NCBI GenBank assembly: GCA_020740775.1
Contig: JAHEWK010000004.1
Location: 3,596,001-3,660,000, forward strand
DNA: 64,000 nucleotides
Source: Ilyonectria destructans
Lineage: Eukaryota > Ascomycota > Sordariomycetes > Hypocreales > Nectriaceae
Direction: 5' to 3'
The position numbers and the translations under genes are program-made. Below the pieces are notes generated by a model. That model did not search any database, was not told where the DNA came from, and saw only the letters and a list, made by a program, of their open reading frames with translations. Shown here one piece after another: positions 56,057-64,000 of this stretch; within the stretch, counting starts at the first letter, position 1, and every line of letters begins with the position of its first letter.

Positions 56057-58807
56057 TCGCACTCAAATCCTTTATGCACCAAAATACCATCGACGGTGGT
56101 TCTCATTCACTAACGGCGTGGAGCGTGTAAAACAGCATCAAACGTCGGTGACTGCAATTCTTCCCACTCCAGCCCGACCTGATGCTTTGGTAGTGTGGAC
56201 GTGACCACTTTTGATAACCAACGTCATCTCATCATTCCAAATTTCCAAGCTAGAAAATGGGATTATTATGATGCAGAATTCTTTGGGTAAGATAAGACGA
56301 GTTCGGGAGAGGCCAGATCGGATATTACGGATTGAAACAGTCCGATAACGTTGGATGATCTAAGATTGAAATGCAGGAAAGAAGGATCGGATGAGATACC
56401 TATCCTCTTGTAATTAGCTCGCTCAAATGGATCGTATTCTAACTATAAGTGCCTTGCAAATAGGCGCCGCTTCTGGTGTCCCAGGAACAAGTATCCATAA
56501 CCCAATATCATAATAGCCTTGACTATAAGATTTCTTTCCGTTGCTATTGGCCTAATATCAATAAATTAACCTATAGAGCCTACCAAAGAGATCGCGAGCT
56601 GAAGGGGAAAGAGCAAGGAGGTGTAAGCGCCCAATTCGAACCCAGCAAAAATGATATAAATTAACAACTGCTCCAGCACCAGATCGAAACTGGTAGTTGC
56701 TATGGCACTTTTCTTTTTGTTTTTGACCGCATACAATCAAGTTCAATCCTAACCTGGTATGGTCGGTTCTGGGTGGCCTTTTCCAGATAAAACGAAGAGA
56801 GCTTCTGACTTCTATAACAATTATCAGGCACGCGGCCTATATATTCGACAAGGCCGGGTTAGAAGACGACATAATACAGGGATCGCAATTGCAAATCTAC
56901 AACTCGGTCAACTACTAAGTCTATTGCTCGGTTCAGCTCCGAGCCTAACACTGTGTCTACCCTTGCTCTACTACCTTATCTGCCACTTTATCCACTACTG
57001 CATTCTCCACTAAGTCTTCCATTGTGTCTACTACTAGGTCAGCCGCTAAAATGACCTTTAGTGACATCGCGACTACATTCCGGTCTACATCCAGCGGGGC
57101 AAGAACGCAGATGTCAATTGAGCTCACAACTCCGTTGGCTGCCCGCCAGGAGAAGTGAGCCAACAAACCAAACAGCGACGAAGTCGACCCGCTTGTGATA
57201 CCACTTCCACTACAAACTTAAACCCTGCCGCCTCGACAACGACTTCAACTGCCGAGGGTACTCCAGCATCTGATACAAGTACCGAAGACTCACTGCCCGA
57301 GAGCATCTGGTTTCAGACTGACTGGTTCCGTTGAAGTCGACTGAACTCGAACACTTGCTGGACCGAAGCGGGCGGTGGGGATTAAAAATGCAGTCAGGCG
57401 GCGCGGTCAAGACATGCGGCGATGAAACCGAATGAGCCCAATGCCCTTCCGCATGGATGAGCCGTCTGAAGGGGCTAAAATTGCAGTGAAAATCAGGGCG
57501 TAGGGCTGAAAGGGAGGATGCAGTTGACTACCTCCAGCAAAAGTGAGCCAGCAGAACAAACGGCAAGGGACCCGATACACAATTGTGCCTGTTGCCCTCT
57601 GGTAGCTCCTTCTATCAACCTAGTGAGTTCTCTCGTAGAATCGCAGGGGAAGTTACTCATCCCGGGAGTCTGCCGTCGTAAGTTACTAGAGGTAAGCAAG
57701 TGTCATACGAGGGAGACTGCAGCCCACGCAGGAAGCTCTCCATACCAGGCGAAATGTTTACTAAGGTAATGAAATTTAAACACAACTATTTTCTTAGTGC
57801 GGCCTTCGCAACGTCAGGCTACCTGCTACCTGAGCCTATTGGAGGGAAGTTCGATTGGGCCCATTGTTAAGCCCGGTTATACTGCTAAGACCTCACTAAT
57901 GCGCTGCTAGACCTTCTCGATTTACTGAGTCAATACAGGAGTGGAAGTGGGGTTGCGCGAGATGGAGGCTGTGCGGATGCCGAGGCTTAGAATCGGGCGG
58001 CGCGCGGGGAGCTGCGTGGGCCGGTGCAGCCCCCAGGACGAACTGGCGCGGTATTGCGAATAGGGAGGGGGGGGGGGTGCCTGCCCCAATGTGCACTCGA
58101 CTGTCGATTGCGAGTGGCCGACGGTCTCGTCGGGGCCCCATTTAGTCTCGTCTTGGTATGGGTCTGCGTCCCGATCGGGTATAACCTCGTCCGATTGGCG
58201 CCGGCCCTTGTTATCAGAGTACCGGCACTGCAGAGACTCGACAAATTCGCCCGCAATTTTGCACACTAGTGCCCGCAAAATGCCCCTCAATTTACTGTAT
58301 GAGGAAGGGATCTACATTCATTAAGAGAGTAGGCTCCAAAATCATTGGTCATTGGCAGACCTATCAACTATCCACACAGTGATTCGCGTGCATTAGTGTG
58401 CAAAATTGCGGGCGAATTTGTCGAGTCTCTACGGTAATAGAGCCAAGTTTCACCCCAACCCGGTCTCCGCGGGACGGGACTAAATTGCTCCATGCCACGC
58501 CGTATTTTCAGAAGCAAGAAGGGGCTTTGCACTCGGGTGCGCCGGCCCGGTAACTCACGGCGGGGTCATCCCCTGGCAGGCCTCGCGCGATGAGTGGCAC
58601 TCAGTCAAGAGCTAGCAATCGCCAGGACTCATTGTGGCCTAAAAGGCCCTCTTTTGTTCAGGCTCTGACAATATGGTTAATCGCAGGCTAATGGCTTGTA
58701 AACAGAAACGATAAGCGAGAATCGCCTCCTTACATCTCTCAAGTCGTGTCAGTTTCCGGGCAATAGACAAACGTTTGCGATAAAAAGCTCTGAAAATCAC
58801 TAGGGAA
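56057..58807. other. Gene-free region, partly AT-rich, with inverted-repeat element
   Basis: 2.7 kb without a credible gene. 56260-57000 is fairly AT-rich. A run of 11 G occurs at 58067-58077. A 199-bp inverted-repeat element lies at 58232-58430 (separate entry). Confidence 0.5.
58232..58430. mobile_element. Candidate MITE with 40-bp terminal inverted repeats
   Basis: 58232-58271 and 58391-58430 are inverted copies, identical at 39 of 40 positions. The outer ends read AGAGACTCGACAAATTCGCC inward. The one difference is C against T. The 119-bp centre is non-coding. Just outside, both arms have a TACCG word at slightly different spacing, so the true ends may extend a few bases. There is no clear target-site duplication. 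Length and structure fit a non-autonomous DNA transposon, but no transposase is nearby. Confidence 0.6.
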
Positions 58808-60711
58808 ATGGCTGAGCCAATTTGGAAATCGATTGTTGCCCAGAAGCAGGCGGAGAGGCTGTCCAAAATTCCGACGGAATGGATAATCCCAGAGGGCATC
58901 TTGCCCTCTCCGAAGGATCAATTCGTGCAGGACTTTCCCCAGAAGTCGGGATTTTTCACTGAGCGTGAGCTGCAACTGACCGAGGCCACGGCCTCTGAAG
59001 TGGTGGCTATGATTGCCTCTAGGGAGTGGACTGCGACCGAGGTCACCACAGCGGTGTGCAAGCGCACGGCTGTAGCACAGCAGCTGATGAATTGCGTGAC
59101 TGAGATTTGCTTCAAAGAAGGTATCGCGAGAGCGACGGAGCTGGACGAGTATTTGAAGAGAGAGGGCAAAACAGTTGGGCCTTTGCATGGACTTCCCATA
59201 AGGTGAGCCTAACGGACCAATCACCAAGAATACGAGCAACGGCTGACAATGAGAGCAGCCTCAAAGACCAGTTTAATCTCAAAGGTGAGCCAGTCGCTTT
59301 TAAATGAGCATTCTTAAGCTTTGTGGGCTAACGACTGGCAGGTCTCGACTCGACCATCGGCTACTGCTCATATGCCAACAAACCAGCGGAGACGAACTCG
59401 ACTCTCGTCACTCTTCTGGCCGAGGCAGGCGCCATATTCTACGTCAAGTCCAATGTGCCATCGACTCTTATGATGGGAGAGAGCGTCAACAACATATTTG
59501 GCCGGACCGTCAACCCGCGGAATCGACAGCTCACAACCGGTGGATCATCTGGTGGTGAGTCTGCACTGGTGACCTTCCGCGCCAGCTTCCTGGGCGTCGG
59601 CACCGACATTGGGGGCTCCATTCGACATCCGAGCTCGTACACGGGGTTGTACGCCTTGCGGCCGTCACACGGAAGGGTCCCGTACCAGAATGTGACAAAC
59701 ACATACTTGGGCCAAGAGGCAGTGCGATCATGCGCCGGGCCCTTGTGCAGGAGTCCCGAGGACGTGCGGCTGTTTATGTCGAGTCTTGTTGGAACGAAGC
59801 CGTGGCTGTATGATCCCCAGTGCCTGCCACTGCCGTGGCGGACGGAGGAGGAGAAGTTGCCATCCAAGCTATCGTTTGGCTTCGCTATGGGAGACAGCCA
59901 CGTTACACCTTCGTGAGTCTGCCGCGTCTCCTTGTCGAATGGCTCTCGCGTGCTCCTCTGGGGCCGAAGAACTGACCGTGTGCGCGACAGACCACCCCTC
60001 CGTCGCGCGATGGATATTACCAAAGCCAAACTCCTGGCTGCTGGACACGAGATCATCGAGTTCGTTCCTTATGAGATGGCCACGGCGGCTGAGATCATCT
60101 ATAAAATGTGGGAGGCGGACGGTGGATATGAGTTTCAGCGCGATACCGATGCCACAGGCGAACCGCTCCAGGACTTCATCGAAAAATGGATGGGACACAG
60201 CGCGGGAGTGAAGCCACAGACCGCAATTGAGACGTGGCAGAACCAACACCAACGGGCTCTGCTGGCCGAGAAGTTCCTCAATCGCTGGCAGAGAACAGCG
60301 GAACAGACAAGCACCGGGCGGCCTATTGACGCGCTGATCATGCCGTCGACACCGTTCCCGGCTATCAGGCACGGCGGTGGCTACCCATGGCAATACGGCA
60401 CGCTGTCTCCGCTGCTAGACCTGACAACCGGCGTGTTCCCCGTGACGAAGGTGGACTTGGAGAAAGATCGGGTGCCGGAAGATTGGCAACCAATCTCAGC
60501 AAAGGACAAGGAGGTTATGGATTACTGTGAGTTCGAAACGGCTGGCTTGGATTTCATGGAAATCTCGCGATACTGACAACTGCTAGACGGGAAGCCGGAG
60601 AATCATGAGGATGCCCTTATCGGGCTGGCGCTGATTGCCAGGAGATTAGAGGAGGAGAAGGTCACTGCCATGTTGCATGTCATCAGGAACGTGGTAGGTG
60701 TTGACTACTGA
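58808..60711 (+). CDS. Amidase (amidase-signature family, acetamidase-like)
   Basis: Exons 58808-59202, 59259-59284 (26-nt micro-exon), 59342-59912, 59991-60526 and 60587-60711 give 550 residues. The Ser-cisSer-Lys triad is visible: the lysine in PISLKDQFNLKG, the cis-serine in TTGGSSGGESAL and the nucleophile in GTDIGGSIRHPSSYTG. The usual GGSSGGEG has Ser for Gly at the last position (GGES). The last exon gives YYGKPENHEDALIGLALIARRLEEEKV, the normal C-terminus. The enzyme hydrolyses aliphatic, aromatic or fatty-acid amides to acid and ammonia in the cytosol. It resembles Aspergillus amdS-type and general amidases. It is convergent with a DUR3-type urea permease, consistent with nitrogen scavenging. 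Confidence 0.94.
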
Positions 60712-61723
60712 GGATTGCATTGATCTATCTCAATAAACGTTGCTTTTTAAGTCCTTGTAAATGAGGCCCTATTGTACCTTTCCTCGGCTCAATAGCGAGA
60801 CACCATCCTGAGTCTAGGTTTTCATTGTCTTCGTGGCGGGGCCGCCAGAGGACATGTTGAAGTTTTTACGGGAAGAGAGAATCGCTATTCTCGTTGGGAC
60901 CCTGTGTGCCAATGGGGAGGCGCGAGACTCGGTGTGTGCGGAGTTCGCAATCCCGCGAGAGGCGAAGGAACCCATCTGTTCCGTTACCCCGCCACAACGT
61001 GCATGGAACGATTCTTAGTGTATTTCAGTGGTCACACCATTGACCCAAGAGCCAGAACAGCACGCAGTGTCCTTAAGCGATGCTGCAATCAACTGGGTGC
61101 CGAATCGATGGTATTGCACGCGAACCCTCCCGGAACATAAGACCGCTGACGACCCCACGGCAGTCTAAGGGATCGAATCACACCAGTTTGCTGCTGCAGT
61201 CGATGCCCATCACGGCAACGTCGGAACTTGCGGGATGACGACGACTTGGACCTAGCCTAGAAAACGTCTGCGAATCTTACCTACACATTTCTCTCGGAAA
61301 ACGCGGATGGAATAAAATAAATTGTACCGCGGGGTAGGGCGAGGGGTTGAGTGTGGGGGTAGAAGGAATAGATAAGAATGGCGCCGTTCTGGAGACCGGA
61401 CAGACCCGACTCCCGCGATTTAGTAACGGTGGGCCGAAAGGAGCAGGGGTCAACCGCAGAGCAGGATTGCATCACCAGTCAGTCGGTGAAGAACCTCGAT
61501 CTCGCTCCTGTCCCTCGTGTCCAACAAGGTTAGGCCACGTCAGGCGTAAGAATTATAGTCAATTTCTAGGCCTCGAAGGGGTCATGACAGGGCGTATTAA
61601 ACTGTTGTAAAAAAGAAAAAAGCATGTTGCCAAGCGCAGAGCTGACAACACCAGCCAAGTAGCGCTAGGCGAAGCCAGGTTCATCCAGTAGACCCTAAAA
61701 AAGTCCAGTCATAAATGCTTAAT
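60712..61723. other. Spacer between convergent genes
   Basis: 3' flanks of amidase and permease. The frame at 60833-61018 has no motif. No gene called. Confidence 0.45.
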
Positions 61724-63875
61724 TCATGCTACTGGCTGTTTCTCACCCGTCGACACGCGATCCTGCTCTGAGGCTTCATTCCTGCTGTCCGGTGTTGATA
61801 TCGCGCGTTTCTCGGATTTGCCAGCCAGCCCCTTCACAACGGCCATCCATGTATGTCTTGCCTCCCAGATCGGCAAGCACCAGATGAGGAGGGCGGCAAC
61901 CCAGGACCAGATAAACACGAGGACCGTCCAGCCAGTGAAGAATTTTCGGCTGAACTTGTATCCTGTTCCGTAGAGCGAAAATGGTATGATGATGAGGAAG
62001 ATGAGAACCATGACCGTAGAGATGATCTTGGCATCGCGGCTAGCCTTCGCCAGCGCCTTAGGATCCCAATCATCGCCAATATCACTGAGGTCATCCATGG
62101 TGTACTCCTTGTCGCCTTGTCGAGGCTCCCGCGCCTGCATGAGAAAGAGACGGTCCCAGTCATACGGCTTCCTCTGGTCTGGAAAGACAAACATGACTGC
62201 CCAGATCAGAAGAGGCAACAGCAACGCGACGGTGCAGCCTGTGAACATTGGCCAATTGTCGTACAGCGTGTCTACTGTAACCTCCCCGAGCATACCCTTG
62301 GCGGTGCCGATCCACGCGCAGACCGCGCACACTGTGCCAATTGGGGCAGCCCAGGTCATATACAATGGAGAGACGTAAGCTGAATTGACACCCAGCGTGA
62401 TGGGGACGACCGCCGACCCGAGAATGACTCCGGAGAACTCCAGTATCCATCCCATAGAAATACCGCTGTAGTTGAGCGCCGTAGCGAATGACGCTGAGAA
62501 GATGGCAAAGAATGTAAGAGACACGTGTGAGACGAGTTTCAGCCGCTTGTCGTCAGCCGTGGGGTTGATGTAGGGCTGGTAGATGTCAAACGTGACGATA
62601 GAGGCGTGGGCAATGATTTCGGCACTGAAAGACGATGTGACGGCCATGAAGATCATGACGATGACCGCAGCTGCGCCGCCCTTACCCATGACGGCCTCGG
62701 CAGCGAGAGGAAGGATCAAGGCGTTGTTGATCTGGTACATCGTCACGCCGCCGGCCACCGGCCAGTACTCGGTGTTTGAGAGTCCGACGGCCACGAAACT
62801 CAAAGTGGCGCAAAGCCCGAGAGGGATCGCGAACCACGCGAAAGCTCCGTAAAAGTAACCGCGCACGACGGCGTTAGGCTCGCCGGCGATGGCCTTCTGA
62901 CCGTAGCTGGGGTCGACAAACACACATCCAAAGCTTGAGACCAAGATGACTCCGGCGAGTAGAAGTGCCTGACCAGATTGCATGGTTAGATACGAGCCAT
63001 CCTTGGCTCCAATAGCGCCACCGGTAGCCATGGCGGCGTCTGTCTGCAGCAAGTCCCAGAGCGCGCCGGGAGACCCCAGAACGGGCAGCGACTTCACCGC
63101 CATGACTTTGAACATGAAGATGAAGAGAATGATGTATATGATAAGAGTGCTGCAAAACGTATCGAGTCAGCATCGGACGATCCCAACACCCAATTTCAAT
63201 TCGCAGCTTGGCTTACTGAATGTAATCGGACAAGATCGTGGACTTCAGGCCTCCGAGATACGTGTAGATGACCACGCCGAGGGGGATCAGATAGTTCATG
63301 GCAACCTGACGAGTGCAGTGTTGTTAGCCTCATTCAATTCAATGTGAACTCCGTGCACAGGCTCTTACAATGTTCGCGCCGGTAGTCACTGTGAAGGCCG
63401 CCGAGCCGCCGAGCAACAGCGCCGCTGTGATAATAATTTGCACCGACACGCCGTATGCAAAGTAGACGAGGTGCGTATTGGTCCCGAAGCGAATGCGCAG
63501 AGCCTCAAGGATGGTGTTGGCGCGGGGTGCTCGTCTCTTGAGTTCGATAGCCATGATGGCGAACAGCACAATCTGGACCGAGACGCCTGAGACAAACCAC
63601 CAGAGACCCGCGAAGCCGTAGAGATAAGTGATGCGAACCGAGTTCAGGAGCGTGGCCGCATAGCACCATGACGACACGACGGCGGCGGCGACCAAGCCGG
63701 TCTTGACGCTCTTTTTGGCTGTCATGAGCATGTTCGTGTCCTCGGATTCATTGAGATACTTCCGCGATATCCAGGTGATCAAGTTCATCATCAGTGCGAA
63801 GGCGATGCCAAAGCCAATGACCAGGCCGTAGGCTACGCCCTGGGAAAGCGCCGGCGTTGCATCTGTCGATGCCAT
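61724..63875 (-). CDS. Urea permease, DUR3-type sodium:solute symporter family
   Basis: Exons 63875..63369, 63305..63217 and 63149..61724 give 673 residues with about 15 helices. Characteristic segments are ESEDTNMLMTAKKSVKTGLV, AAVVSSWCYAATLL, ILEALRIRFG, AMNYLIPLGVVIYTYLGGLKST, FVDPSYGQKAIAGEPNAVVRGY, AVTSSFSAEIIAHASIVTFD and a C-terminal RLFLMQAREP. This matches fungal DUR3 (UreA), a plasma-membrane proton-coupled urea transporter that in yeast also imports polyamines. These genes are usually induced under nitrogen limitation by GATA factors, but I did not find decisive sites in the 125 bases visible upstream. The product is complete and of normal length. Confidence 0.95.
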
Positions 63876-64000
63876 ATCGATTGTGGCCGAGCGAGACTGC
63901 TGCTGCTATCAAAAGGCCTACGAAAACATCAGCAGGAAGGCTGCTTCCATTTATCAGACGCGGAAATCGGCAGTGGATATCCGGGACAACGAGAGGATGC
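63876..64000. promoter_or_regulatory. Start of the urea permease promoter
   Basis: Only 125 bases upstream of the ATG are present. No clear motif. Confidence 0.3.

Noticed and set aside
1..64000. CRISPR arrays, rRNA genes and prokaryotic operons
   Set aside because: No regularly spaced repeats or rRNA-like sequence were seen, and the gene structure is eukaryotic.

Overview
The window is genomic DNA from a filamentous ascomycete (Pezizomycotina, probably Sordariomycetes and perhaps Hypocreales; this is inferred, not proven). The evidence is many short spliceosomal introns of about 50-75 nt with GTRNGT donors and CTAAC-like branch sites, fungus-specific families (Zn2Cys6 and fungal-specific transcription factors, cerato-platanin, DUF7703, a Tri14-like propeller, a HAK potassium transporter), and AT-rich islands plus stop-riddled pseudogenes that look like repeat-induced point mutation (RIP). 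I joined exons by hand. Each multi-exon model below keeps frame across every junction and gives a family-length protein, unless I say otherwise.

Layout. 1-9.8 kb is gene-poor and decayed: a Tri14-like secreted propeller, an NmrA-type reductase pseudogene, a truncated GH43 relic and one intact cerato-platanin gene. 9.8-15.4 kb holds a DUF7703 membrane protein, a stand-alone PIF1-type helicase with an N-terminal in-frame duplication, and a pseudogene of an unnamed fungal family. 15.8-24.2 kb is a compact sugar-use neighbourhood: an MFS sugar transporter, a divergent Zn2Cys6 regulator and an intracellular GH78 alpha-L-rhamnosidase. 24.4-25.5 kb has two broken genes (an SDR and a BTB-family tail). 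26.1-33.5 kb has a HAK/KUP potassium transporter, divergent from an acetyl-CoA synthetase, then a tiny basic protein.

33.7-46.3 kb is a dense accessory stretch: an alpha/beta hydrolase, a class-C beta-lactamase-like hydrolase, a RidA protein, a sugar/maltose O-acetyltransferase, a flavin monoamine oxidase, an SDR and a fungal-specific transcription factor that lacks a zinc cluster. An amine oxidase, an imine-handling RidA and an SDR close together suggest an amine-degradation unit. An 850-bp strongly AT-rich island interrupts this stretch. 49.5-63.9 kb holds an (R)-selective-type amine transaminase, a D-amino-acid oxidase, an APC amino-acid/choline/GABA permease, an amidase and a DUR3-type urea permease. 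Together they look like scavenging of nitrogen from D-amino acids, amines, amides and urea. Between permease and amidase lies a 199-bp element bounded by near-perfect 40-bp inverted repeats, a MITE candidate.

I saw no convincing rRNA, tRNA or CRISPR. Nothing here is a wholly unknown system. The best leads are the two nitrogen-catabolism neighbourhoods, the rhamnoside cluster, the inverted-repeat element and the regulator without a DNA-binding cluster.
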